From Streptomyces sp. HPF1205 (GTDB taxonomy: Bacteria > Actinomycetota > Actinomycetes > Streptomycetales > Streptomycetaceae): 64,000 nt of DNA. The notes below the pieces were generated by a model that was not told the DNA's origin, did not search any database, and saw only the letters and a program-made list of their open reading frames with translations. Numbering within the stretch: position 1 is the first letter of the stretch; each line of letters opens with the position of its first letter. Of this stretch, positions 26,402-34,022 are shown piece after piece. Position numbers and translations under genes: made by a program. The stretch covers positions 186,001 to 250,000 of the forward strand of contig NZ_JAINVH010000001.1 in the NCBI RefSeq assembly GCF_020400825.1. The letters are read 5' to 3'.

Positions 26402-26442
26402 GGGCCCTCGGCCCCCCTTGGCCTGCTGGCCGCCTGGCCTTT

Positions 26443-27279
26443 TCAGGCGGACAGCACGCGCAGGAGGTGGGCCGCGGTGGCGGCCATGGCGTCGCGGGCG
26501 GGGGAGAGGTAGCGGCGGGGGTCGACCAGGGCCGGGTCGGCGGTGAGGTGATCGCGGACGGACGCGGTATAGGCGAGGTTCAGGGCGGTACCGATATTGA
26601 TCTTGCACATGCCGGCGGTGACGGCCCGGCGGAGTTCGTCGTCGGGGACGCCCGAGGAGCCGTGCAGGACGAGGGGGACGTCGACCGCGTCGCGCAGCCG
26701 GGCCACCAGCTCCAGGTCCAGGCGGGCGGTGCGCTCGGTCATCGCGTGGGAACTCCCCACGGCGACGGCGAGGGCGTCGACACGGGTCGCCGCGACGAAC
26801 GCGGCGGCCTCGGCCGGGTCGGTGCGCGCGCCCGGGGCATGGGCGCCGTCCTTGCCGCCGACCTCGCCGAGTTCGGCCTCGACCCACACCCCGAGGGGGT
26901 GCGCCCACTCGGTGATGCGGGCCGTGGTCCGGACGTTGTCCTCGTAGGGCAGCGCGGAGCCGTCGAACATCACGGACGAGACCCCGGCCGACACGCCCGC
27001 GCGCAGCAGTTCCTCGTCCGTGACGTGGTCGAGGTGGAGAGCGACCGGGACGACGGCGTCGCGGGCGATGGCGGCCGCGCCGGCCAGTACGGGCTCCACC
27101 CGGCCGGCGTGGAACTTCACCGCGTTCTCGCTGACCTGGAGGATGACCGGCAGCCCCGTGGTCTCGGCGGCGGTCACCACGGCCTCGGCGTGTTCGAGGG
27201 TGATGACGTTGAAGGCGGCGACGCCATTGCCGCAGGTGTGGGCGGCGGTGACGAGGGCGGAAGTGGCGGCGGCAGGCAC
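26443..27279 (-). CDS. Class II (zinc) ketose-bisphosphate aldolase
   Basis: Predicted 278 aa from a GTG at 27279. The family normally starts just before a GVAAFNVI segment, which begins about 18 residues in; the longer frame to 27336 is Arg-rich and unlikely. Zinc and active-site segments are present: ALHLDHVTD with the paired His ligands, VEAELGEVGGKDG, and VPLVLHGSSGVPDDEL with the third His. Class II aldolases of this size cleave fructose-, tagatose- or related bisphosphates to triose phosphates. Association with the SIS-domain isomerase gene suggests an AgaY/GatY/KbaY-like role in amino-sugar or tagatose use (inferred). Confidence 0.87.
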   Translation of the reverse strand: MPAAATSALVTAAHTCGNGVAAFNVITLEHAEAVVTAAETTGLPVILQVSENAVKFHAGRVEPVLAGAAAIARDAVVPVALHLDHVTDEELLRAGVSAGVSSVMFDGSALPYEDNVRTTARITEWAHPLGVWVEAELGEVGGKDGAHAPGARTDPAEAAAFVAATRVDALAVAVGSSHAMTERTARLDLELVARLRDAVDVPLVLHGSSGVPDDELRRAVTAGMCKINIGTALNLAYTASVRDHLTADPALVDPRRYLSPARDAMAATAAHLLRVLSA

Positions 27280-27498
27280 GAGTTGGGCCCTTCGGGTCGT
27301 ACGGGCACGTCGGGTGCGGGTGCGGGGGCGGGTCACGTCAGGTCATGGCGGGCGCGAGCGCGGGTGCGGGAGCGCCGCCGCACAGTTCGTTCGTGAGACG
27401 TGACGGCGTCCTTCGGGGTGCGGCGGCATCACGCGGAGCGGGCTGGACGCCGGTTTCCGCGGCGCGCACGCGGGGTGTGTGCCGCGGTGGCCCGTCCG

Positions 27499-28392
27499 TC
27501 AGGACAGGACGACCGAGCGGGTCAGGTTGCGGGGGCGGTCCGGGTCGTAGCCCTTGGCCTCGGCGATGGCGACCGCGAGGCGCTGGGCGCGGATCAGATC
27601 GGCGAGGGGGTCGGCGAGGGGGCTGGGCTCCAGATGGCCGCCGACGCGGGCGATGTTCTCGGCGAGCCCTTCAGGAAGGGGGCCGAAGGACCAGACGGCC
27701 CGGCCGGGCCCGGTGATGCTGATCGGGCCGTGGCGGTACTCCATCGCCGGATACGCCTCGGTCCAGGCGCCCGCGGCCTCACGCATTTTCAGGGCCGCTT
27801 CCTGAGCGAGCCCGCAGGTCCAGCCGGTGCCGAGGAAGGTGAACTGCTCGGCGGAGAGAGTCCGCGGGTCGGCCACCTCTCCCTCCACCGCTCGGCGGGC
27901 GTCGGCCACGGCGGCGGTCAGGTCCTCGCCGAGGTGGGCGCGGAGCAGGGTCAGGGCCGTCGTGGCGAACCTCGTCTGCACCACGGATCGTTCGTCGGCG
28001 AAGTCCAGGACGACGACCTCGTCGGCCTGCTCCATCACGGGCGTGGCCGGGTCGGCGGTGACCGCCGTCACCGGAACGCCGGCCGCGCGCAGCCGCTCGC
28101 AGGCACGCAGCACCTCGGTAGTGGTGCCGGAGCGGGTGAGAGCCACCACCCGGTCGTAGCGGCGGCCGAAGGGAAACTCCGAGGCCGCGAAGGCGTCGGT
28201 TTCGCCGTGGCCGCCCTCTTCGCGCAGCGCCGCGTACGACTGCGCCATGAACCACGACGTGCCGCAGCCCAGTACGGCGACGCGCTCACCCCGGCGCGGT
28301 AGCTTGCCGCCCTCCGTCGCGGCCAGCCCGGCCGCCCGCTGCCAGCACTCGGGCTGGGTCGCGATCTCGGTGATGGTCAAGGACGCGGGCAT
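27499..28392 (-). CDS. SIS-domain sugar isomerase/deaminase (AgaS-like)
   Basis: Predicted 297 aa with two SIS (sugar isomerase) domains. The first is marked by VLGCGTSWFMAQSYAALRE and VVALTRSGTTTEVL, the second by FLGTGWTCGLAQEAALKMRE and AYPAMEYRHGP, like the isomerase half of GlmS. There is no glutaminase domain. Members of this size include AgaS-type galactosamine-6-phosphate deaminases/isomerases. The gene lies upstream of the aldolase on the same strand, so the two may act in sequence. GAGGAG precedes the ATG at 28392. Confidence 0.88.
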   Translation of the reverse strand: MPASLTITEIATQPECWQRAAGLAATEGGKLPRRGERVAVLGCGTSWFMAQSYAALREEGGHGETDAFAASEFPFGRRYDRVVALTRSGTTTEVLRACERLRAAGVPVTAVTADPATPVMEQADEVVVLDFADERSVVQTRFATTALTLLRAHLGEDLTAAVADARRAVEGEVADPRTLSAEQFTFLGTGWTCGLAQEAALKMREAAGAWTEAYPAMEYRHGPISITGPGRAVWSFGPLPEGLAENIARVGGHLEPSPLADPLADLIRAQRLAVAIAEAKGYDPDRPRNLTRSVVLS

Positions 28393-28433
28393 CGAGGCTC
28401 CTCACGCTGGGACGGCGGGTGTACGGGGCGTGC

Positions 28434-28463
28434 GGCACCCCAAGGCACCCCAAGGCAGCCCAA
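28434..28463. repeat. Three 10-bp direct repeats upstream of the SIS gene
   Basis: GGCACCCCAA, GGCACCCCAA and GGCAGCCCAA follow each other without gaps, 42-71 bp upstream of the SIS start. One helical turn per unit suggests a regulator site; no protein can be assigned. Confidence 0.55.
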
Positions 28464-29070
28464 GGCGCCGCGCGGTGCCGGCGGGGACCAGTGTAGGGGC
28501 AGGTGCGTGAAGTTGCTCGGAACGCGTATAGATCGCGCAGAAACGCGCATCTACCCGCCGTGGAACGCGCCTAAGCCCGCCGCGGCCCGGCCGCTGTGAG
28601 GCATGGGTCACACCTCATGCATCTGGCATACCTCTGGCCACTCCTTGACTATTCTGTGTAGCGGAAATGAGGAGGACGCGACCGCGAGTTGACGGGAGCG
28701 TCGGAATCGACCCGGCTCGGGAGAGCCCGGTTCGCAAGAGCCCGGCACACCAGAGAGAGGGGGGAGTCCGATGCCGCACACCGTTCGGAGTCCCCGTCTC
28801 CACGGCGCTTTCGGCAGGCGGAACATCCCGGCCGCCTCGTATTCGACTTGTTCAGCTGGTTCGGCTGGTTCGACTGGTTCGATTGATTCCGCTGACTCCA
28901 ACGGCCCCGGTGGTCCGGATGACGGTTTGCCGGACCGCGACCGCCGCGAAGGACGGGCGCGGCCCGGCGGTTTCCGTGACGTCGACGGATCGATGGGCTA
29001 TTCCGCAGGACCGGCCCGCTCCGGCGGCTTCGTCCACTTCCGTCATGTCATGGCGAGGTCGGGGAATGCC
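28464..29070. other. Gap with no convincing gene
   Basis: About 600 nt. It holds an imperfect hairpin at 28529-28553 (TAGAT and GCGC arms around AGAAAC) and a promoter-like CCTTGACTATTCTGTG stretch near 28650. A tandem 9-bp array at 28851-28895 has five units related to TTCGACTGG. A frame opening at 28771 after a good purine-rich RBS runs to 29349, but it is repeat-derived and overlaps two better genes. Confidence 0.6.
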
Positions 29071-29280
29071 TCATTCCTCGGCCGGTGCGGCGGATTCCGC
29101 TTTGCCGGCCACTCGTTCCAGCAGTTCGTCCAGATCGTATTGCGCCCGCCCGGGGCTGCCGTAACGGGTGATCTTTCCGCGGCTGGCCCATTTCCTGATC
29201 GTGGCTTCCGAAACTCCGGCGGCCAACGCGGCGAGTTGGGTGGGTACGAGCCTGCTTCTGTTGCGCGGCGCCGGATTCAT
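29071..29280 (-). CDS. Small HTH regulator, partner of the zinc-ribbon protein
   Basis: Predicted 69 aa: MNPAPRNRSRLVPTQLAALA, then AGVSEATIRKWASRGKITRY, then a PGRAQYDLDELLERV segment. This is the MerR/excisionase-like single HTH fold. The ATG at 29280 forms an ATGA overlap with the stop of the upstream zinc-ribbon gene, so the two are translationally coupled. GGAAGGTG serves as the RBS. The same domain pair is fused in one polypeptide at 32547-33437, which argues that these two proteins act together, probably in control of the polyketide cluster. Confidence 0.85.
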   Translation of the reverse strand: MNPAPRNRSRLVPTQLAALAAGVSEATIRKWASRGKITRYGSPGRAQYDLDELLERVAGKAESAAPAEE

Positions 29281-29975
29281 GCGACACCTTCCGGGCGCTG
29301 CGTCCGAGTGGCCGTTCCCGAGGGACCACGACCGTGCCGGCCCTGCTGAATCTGCCGGGAAAGCAGCAGCCATTGATGCGGCTGCCAGGTGTGTCCCGCG
29401 GTGCAACTGACTTCGCGGGTACGGTTTCCGTCGCGCGCCGAGGGGGCGGTCGTCATGGCGGCGCCGCAATCCGCGTGAATGCACTCACCGAGGTCGATAC
29501 GGAGGGCGGGCTGAGTGTAAGCGGAACGCCGCGCGTGATGCGTCACCTCGGATATCTCCGCCGCGAAGTCGGCCGCCGTGGGGTGCGCCAGCAGCCAGTT
29601 GAGGTGGGTGAGCAGGAAGTCCGACAGTGCGCCGGGGCTGCGGTGCGCCGGGCGGTGGGCCGGCCGTTCGTCGGCGACCAGCGCCGCCCAGGAGGCCAGG
29701 AAGCCCACGATGCCGGAGCGGGCGGAAATTGCCGCCTCGTCCAGGCGGATGCCGGTCGACTGCCTGCTGCCGCTCACCCGCTGCAGGGTGGGGTTGCGCC
29801 GCGGGTGGAGCACGGACTCGCAGTCGTCGTAGATCTCCGGCAGTTCGAGGAGGCTGGCCTTCAGGTCGTGGTAGCACGTGGTGCAGAGGCGCAGCCCGGG
29901 GGCCGCGGAACGACGGGGTCGAGAGCCGTGCGGCGCGGTCCCGCACTTGTGTCCCACGCACAGAGTTGAAGTCAT
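29277..29975 (-). CDS. Zinc-ribbon-like regulatory protein (OvmZ-like)
   Basis: Predicted 232 aa soluble protein. It has CVGHKC and LCTTC near the N-terminus and GECIHADCG with a later SCTAGHTW near residue 195, so up to two metal sites. The middle is helical (GIVGFLASWAALVADERPA and an LLTHLNWLLAHPTAADFAAE segment). I recall similar proteins being called OvmZ after the oviedomycin (angucyclinone) cluster; this is from memory. It overlaps the HTH gene downstream by ATGA. A TTGAGCT heptamer lies about 50 bp before its start, matching the repeat before the OmpR-type regulator. DNA or partner binding is inferred. Confidence 0.8.
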   Translation of the reverse strand: MTSTLCVGHKCGTAPHGSRPRRSAAPGLRLCTTCYHDLKASLLELPEIYDDCESVLHPRRNPTLQRVSGSRQSTGIRLDEAAISARSGIVGFLASWAALVADERPAHRPAHRSPGALSDFLLTHLNWLLAHPTAADFAAEISEVTHHARRSAYTQPALRIDLGECIHADCGAAMTTAPSARDGNRTREVSCTAGHTWQPHQWLLLSRQIQQGRHGRGPSGTATRTQRPEGVA

Positions 29976-31128
29976 GTCGTCACCTGGTGGTCATGATGTC
30001 GGAGAGTGGCTGGCGCAGTGCGAGCTCAAGTGAGCATCGGGATGACCTGGTGATGTGCCCCGTTCCGGACATGCCGAAGGACGTCGTCGGTGCGAGGGGA
30101 CGACGTCCCGTCGGAGGACCATGGCCGTGCGTCGGTCTCGTCTGACGGCACCCATCAGTGGTCACCGCTGAACCGGAACCTGTCGACGTACGTCCAGGCG
30201 TGAACGCGTGCGTACTTCTTACGTGCCTTGACCTGGTGCTCGCCTGGACCTGCGGGAACGACGTACGTGACCGGTCGGCGAGGACTGGGCCGACCGCGTG
30301 TGAACGGGCGCCACGGGGCGCCCGCGGAAAGAGGGGGTGCGGGCTCGTGGGCCGTTTGTGCTTGCTCGCCTCCGGGCGCTTGGATCCGGTGTCGACGGTC
30401 GACCGTGCTCAGTCCCTCGTGCCTCGGGACCTCCGCGCGCTCTCCCTTTCGACACCGGCGCGCCCTTCGGCTCGCCGCCTGTCGGGCAAGCCGGCGGTGC
30501 GTCGAAGACGCTACGGCAGCACCGTGCCGGCCGCGCCCGGACAGTTGCCCGGCTTGGTGCCGACCATGCGGGACCTCGTCGCCGCCTGCGTGAGGGTGCC
30601 GCTCTTGTGGGGGGCCTGCTCATCCATGAGGACCGGCATGTCCCGCCGCGCGAGCGCGGGACGCGGCGATCCGAAAGGCCGTTGTGGTCCGGATGAGTCC
30701 TGTTGGGCCTGTCGCGTTAAATCCGTGTTCATAACGATCCGGAACCCCCGCTCCCGAGTCATGTACTGGCTGTGAGCCTTCGGATGTTTCGCGTTTGGCT
30801 GGCGACGATACATGCAAACCCGGAGGCCGTCCACACCCGATCCACCTGCGGTGATCTGGTGGAACGCCGGTCTGACCGGTGCCTCGACGGCGGGAATGCC
30901 TCCCGTAAAAAGTAGGTGCGCGGTTGCGTGACACGGCCGCGGAGCAGGACAAAGCCGATCTGATGACTCGTCAGTCAGTTGGCGGCCGTCAGTCGGGCGG
31001 GCGCCGGGTCGCCCGATAGGCGCGGCGCGGGTGTTTGCGCCATCATGGGCGGGGTCCGGAGTGTTCCGAAATGGTGGCCGTTGCGGTGGTGTTGTCCGGC
31101 TTCGCGGCTTCGCGGCTTCGCCCCGGCG

Positions 31129-31152
31129 CCGCGCGATCGCGCGATCGCGCGG
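31129..31152. repeat. 24-bp perfect palindrome
   Basis: The sequence reads the same on both strands for 24 bp and contains two copies of GCGATCGC. It lies about 330 bp upstream of the OmpR-type regulator. It could be a regulator site or a cruciform; its GC-only flanks make chance more likely than for a mixed sequence. Confidence 0.7.
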
Positions 31153-31234
31153 GCCGGTCGGCACCGGGGCCGCGTCGGCCGGCATACGCCGGTTCACCCG
31201 TGGTCTGGGCAAACACCGTTCATCACAGCGGACG

Positions 31235-31295
31235 TTGACATCCGCCGCAGGGGACTGTCACGATGTTTTCAGCGGCCGACGTGTGCCCGGATCCG
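31235..31295 (+). promoter_or_regulatory. Promoter-like leader element, copy 1
   Basis: TTGACA (31235-31240), 15 bp, then TGTCACG and a 33-nt tail containing CAGCGGCCGACGTGTGCCCG. The same TTGACA, spacing, TGTCACG and tail (30 of 40 positions by eye) recur at 46889-46949 before halogenase 2. TGACA and TGTCA also form an inverted repeat 15 bp apart. No good -10 hexamer is seen at 17 bp, so an activator-dependent promoter or an operator are both possible. Confidence 0.62.
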
Positions 31296-31332
31296 GGCCG
31301 TCGCTCCGCGAGATCCTTTCACCCCGTGTGCG

Positions 31333-31353
31333 CCCCGCGCCGCGGGGTTTCTT
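31333..31353 (+). terminator. Intrinsic terminator inside the regulator leader
   Basis: CCCCGCG and CGCGGGG pair around one C and are followed by TTTCTT. It lies between the leader element at 31235 and the regulator start at 31486, so transcripts from that element would meet it first. Confidence 0.68.
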
Positions 31354-31402
31354 CGTCTGATCCCACACTTCCAGGGCTTGGCGAACTTCTCGCACGTATG
31401 AA

Positions 31403-31420
31403 TTGAGCTCGTTTTGAGCT
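31403..31420 (+). promoter_or_regulatory. TTGAGCT heptamer pair, 11-bp period
   Basis: TTGAGCT-CGTT-TTGAGCT is a direct repeat with 11-bp spacing, the arrangement bound by winged-helix SARP and OmpR/PhoB-type activators. It lies 66 bp before the OmpR-type regulator start. One more TTGAGCT(CG) lies before the divergent zinc-ribbon gene (30023-30029, minus strand). Confidence 0.6.
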
Positions 31421-31485
31421 TTCACCCGGAAGCGATCAGGCCTCAGCCCGTAACGGGGACCTGAACAGTCACAAAGGGCGGAGCC

Positions 31486-32550
31486 ATGAGTCAGACAGAT
31501 GTTCTGCGGCCTCATACTGCCGTGCCGGCCGCGGCCGTTTCCGCGCACATTCCGTTCGCCGAGCCCCATGGCCGGAATGCCCCGCGCGGGGTGGCCCGGC
31601 CGTCCGTCCGCCGGCGGGTGCTCGTCGTCGAACCGCGCGCGGACGACGCGGAATCACTGGTCCGCGCACTGCGGCGACACGGGCACGAGGTCGTGACGGT
31701 GGCCACGGGCAATTCGGCGCTCCAGCTGTACGAGGACGCCGACCTGGTCCTGCTGGATCTGGACCTGCCGGACCTGGACGGGCTGGAGGTCTGCCGCGCC
31801 GTCAGGTCGGTCTGCGACGTGGCCGTCATCGCGGTCACCGCCCGCGGCACCGAACTCGACCGTGTACTCGGTCTGCAGGCCGGCGCCGACGACTACCTGG
31901 TCAAGCCGTACGGCTTCCGCGAGCTGCTGGCCCGGATGGAGGCGGTCCTGCGCCGCACCCGCCCCGAGCCCGTCGCGGCCCGGGTGATCTCCTTCGGGCC
32001 GCTGCGCATCGACGCCGGGTCCCGCGAGGTGCGGCTGGGCGGCCGCCGGATCGACGTCACCCGCAAGGAATTCGACGTCCTCCACCTGCTCGCCGCCAAC
32101 CCGGACATCGTCATCACCCGCAAGCGGCTGATGCAGCAGGTCTGGGGGGACACCTGGTCCCGGCGCACGGTGGACACGCACATCAGCAGCCTGCGCACGA
32201 AACTCGGTGCCAGGGAGTGGATCCTGACCGTACGAGGGGTGGGCTTCCGCCTCGGCGTGCGGCCCGACGCGGAGGCGGCGCCGCGTGCCGAGCCGGGTCC
32301 CCGCGCCGTCCCCGAACCGCGCGCCGTCCCCGAACCGCGCGCCGTCCCCGAACCGCGCGCCGTCCCCGAACCGCGCCTCGCGCCCGAATCGCTCGCGGTT
32401 GCCGACTCGCGCCCCGGCCCCGCCTTCGGCCCCGCACCCGGGTACGGCCCCGCGTACGGTTCCGGTTCCGGTTCCGTTCCCGGTTCCGTTCCCGTGTACG
32501 GCGCCGGGTACGGCTCCGGCCCGGGCTACCGACCCGGGCCCGCCGCATGA
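31486..32550 (+). CDS. Atypical OmpR-family response regulator (JadR1-like), cluster activator
   Basis: Predicted 354 aa. A receiver domain spans about residues 43-158, with phospho-acceptor Asp91 (LLDLDLPD), the AVTARG Thr and Lys140 (LVKPY). The usual acidic pair after the first strand is Glu49-Pro50 (VVEPR), so the metal pocket is incomplete. A winged HTH follows (residues about 165-262: RKEFDVLHLLAANPDIVITR, then the recognition helix in TVDTHISSLRTKLG). The last 90 residues are Pro/Ala/Gly-rich repeats, unusual for the family. OmpR-type regulators without a partner kinase are the known activators of angucycline clusters (JadR1, LanI). No kinase gene is nearby. The stop overlaps the next start (ATGA). 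Confidence 0.9.
   Translation: MSQTDVLRPHTAVPAAAVSAHIPFAEPHGRNAPRGVARPSVRRRVLVVEPRADDAESLVRALRRHGHEVVTVATGNSALQLYEDADLVLLDLDLPDLDGLEVCRAVRSVCDVAVIAVTARGTELDRVLGLQAGADDYLVKPYGFRELLARMEAVLRRTRPEPVAARVISFGPLRIDAGSREVRLGGRRIDVTRKEFDVLHLLAANPDIVITRKRLMQQVWGDTWSRRTVDTHISSLRTKLGAREWILTVRGVGFRLGVRPDAEAAPRAEPGPRAVPEPRAVPEPRAVPEPRAVPEPRLAPESLAVADSRPGPAFGPAPGYGPAYGSGSGSVPGSVPVYGAGYGSGPGYRPGPAA
32305..32376 (+). repeat. Four 18-bp in-frame repeats in the regulator tail
   Basis: GCCGTCCCCGAACCGCGC is repeated four times without interruption, encoding AVPEPR units. The nucleotide copies are identical, which points to recent slippage. Confidence 0.9.
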
Positions 32551-33437
32551 CCGGCCTGTGCGAGGGCCACGAGTGCCGGGGCAGGGAGGAAGGCGGGCGC
32601 GCCCGGGTGCGTACCGCTGCCGCGGGCCACCGGCTGTGCGCCGGGTGCCGGCGACGTCTCGGCCTCGGCATCGGACAACTGCCGGGCCTCTACCGCGATT
32701 GCGAGCGGGTCCTGGGCGGCGCCCCCGCCAAGGGTGTCAGGGAGCGTACGTCGGGCGGCGCGCTGCCCGGCGCCCCCTTCAACGCGGCCGCCGCCGAGGC
32801 CCGAGCCGCCATTCTGGGCGTCCTCGGGTCGTGGAGCGGCCTCGTCGCGCAGGAGCGGCGGATCGCGCCGCCCCCGCGTACGGTCGACACCTTGTCCGTA
32901 TTCTTGCTGCGCCACGCCGACTGGCTCGCCGCTCATCCGGCCGCCGCGGAGGCTACCCGCGAGGTCGCCCGGCTGGTGGCCAGGGCCCGCCGGGTGGCTC
33001 ACCCCGAACAAGTCCGCCGGGTGCCGCTGGGCGCCTGCGTGGAGCCCGGCTGCGACGGCCGGCTGTCGGCGACGGTACGCGGCGCCGGTTCCGGTTCCGG
33101 GCCAGGATCCGGTGCGGGGTCCGGTGCGGGATCCGTGGCCGCGCCGGTGACCGTGAGCTGCGACGCCGACCCGCGGCACAGTTGGGCCGGCCCGGAGTGG
33201 ACCCGGCTGCGGCGGCTCATGCCGGCCGCCGGCGCGCGCCCGGGCGGCGGGACCGGCGACCGCTGGCTGACCGCGGCCGACGTCTCCCGGCTGTGGGACA
33301 TCCCGGTCGGCACCGTGTACCGGCTGGCCAGCGAGCAGCGCTGGCGCCGGCACCAGCGGTCCGGCCGTACGTACTACGCGGAATCCGACGCGCACGACTG
33401 CTTCGCCCGCCGCGCCGAGCGCTCCCGGCAGGGCTGA
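32547..33437 (+). CDS. Zinc-ribbon/HTH fusion regulator, paralogue of the split pair
   Basis: Predicted 296 aa. Residues about 1-210 match the 232-aa zinc-ribbon protein at 29277-29975: CEGHEC, RLCAGC, a helical middle with ILGVLGSWSGLVAQERR and LLRHADWLAAHPAAAEATRE, then GACVEPGCDG and VSCDADPRHSW. A Gly/Ser repeat (GSGSGPGSGAGSGAGS) is inserted before the last motif. Residues about 240-296 are an HTH (WLTAADVSRLWDIPVGTVYR, LASEQRWRRHQRSGRTYYAE) like the 69-aa protein at 29071-29280. It starts inside the stop codon of the OmpR-type regulator, so the two are co-translated. Probably a cluster regulator; its DNA site is unknown. Confidence 0.82.
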   Translation: MTGLCEGHECRGREEGGRARVRTAAAGHRLCAGCRRRLGLGIGQLPGLYRDCERVLGGAPAKGVRERTSGGALPGAPFNAAAAEARAAILGVLGSWSGLVAQERRIAPPPRTVDTLSVFLLRHADWLAAHPAAAEATREVARLVARARRVAHPEQVRRVPLGACVEPGCDGRLSATVRGAGSGSGPGSGAGSGAGSVAAPVTVSCDADPRHSWAGPEWTRLRRLMPAAGARPGGGTGDRWLTAADVSRLWDIPVGTVYRLASEQRWRRHQRSGRTYYAESDAHDCFARRAERSRQG

Positions 33438-33508
33438 GCCCGCCCGCCGGACCGCGACGCCCCCGTCACCGCCCACCAGGACGCCAGGACCCAGCGAGGA
33501 GAGCCCTC

Positions 33509-33844
33509 ATGCACAGCACCTTGATCGTGGCCCGCATGCTGCCGCAGTCCGCCGAGGACGTGGCCCGGATCTTCGCCGAGTTCGACAGCACCGGGATGCC
33601 CGACCTCATGGGCACCCGGCGCCGCGAACTGTTCTCCTACAACGGCCTCTACTTCCACCTGCAGGACTTCGACACCGAGGCCGGCAACACGGCCATCGAG
33701 GAGACGAAGACGCACCCGCTGTTCGTGAAGGTCAGCGACGACCTCAAGCCGTACATCGAGGCGTACGACCCGGCCACCTGGCGCTCGCCCAAGGACGCCA
33801 TGGCGACCCGCTTCTACCACTGGGCCAGGTCGGAATCCGCGTAA
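33509..33844 (+). CDS. TcmI-family type II polyketide cyclase
   Basis: Predicted 111 aa, the normal size of the small dimeric ferredoxin-like-fold cyclases (TcmI, JadI, UrdF). The start [20 protein letters not shown] and the segment [19 protein letters not shown] followed by [15 protein letters not shown] are typical. It catalyses a late ring closure of the polyketide; in angucycline clusters the gene stands directly before KS-alpha, as here. GAGGAGAG precedes the ATG at 33509. Confidence 0.92.
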   Translation: MHSTLIVARMLPQSAEDVARIFAEFDSTGMPDLMGTRRRELFSYNGLYFHLQDFDTEAGNTAIEETKTHPLFVKVSDDLKPYIEAYDPATWRSPKDAMATRFYHWARSESA

Positions 33845-34022
33845 GTGCCGCGTCCCGCCCGAGGACGGCTCCGCACGGCAGCACAGGGCTCCCCGCACGG
33901 CGGCTCAAGGCTGCGCTCGGCTGCGCACGGCTCGGCTCGGTCGGCAACGGCTGTGCTCGGCCGTGCGCCGGCCCCCGTACCAAACCCTCTCAACCAGATT
34001 CCCCGAAGGGAGCGGCGTCCAC

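Larger units (their letters stand above)
29976..31485. other. 1.5-kb regulatory gap between divergent regulators
   Basis: No open frame here has normal coding character; those present are Arg/Pro-rich or Cys-rich and lack homology signs. It contains AGCTCAA (TTGAGCT on the minus strand) at 30023-30029 and a long-range inverted pair CGTCCAGGC/CGCCTGGAC (30190s and 30241-30249). It also has a locally AT-richer stretch near 30715-30740 with TAAATCCGTGTTCATAACG, and CGTCAGTC pairs near 30970 and 30988. The palindrome, promoter-leader, terminator and heptamers listed separately complete it. Such a long gap between two regulator units suggests dense control or short RNAs. Confidence 0.6.

Noticed and set aside
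28851..28895. Tandem 9-bp units that might suggest a CRISPR or phage element
   Set aside because: The units are contiguous without spacers and are imperfect, and no cas or integrase gene is nearby.
28771..29349. 192-aa plus-strand frame with a good purine-rich RBS
   Set aside because: The sequence derives from a 9-bp tandem repeat and then runs antisense to the HTH gene and the end of the zinc-ribbon gene, both better supported.
30158..30775. 205-aa plus-strand frame in the regulatory gap
   Set aside because: Cys/Arg-rich, without domain or RBS, and with weak third-position GC pattern; treated as non-coding.
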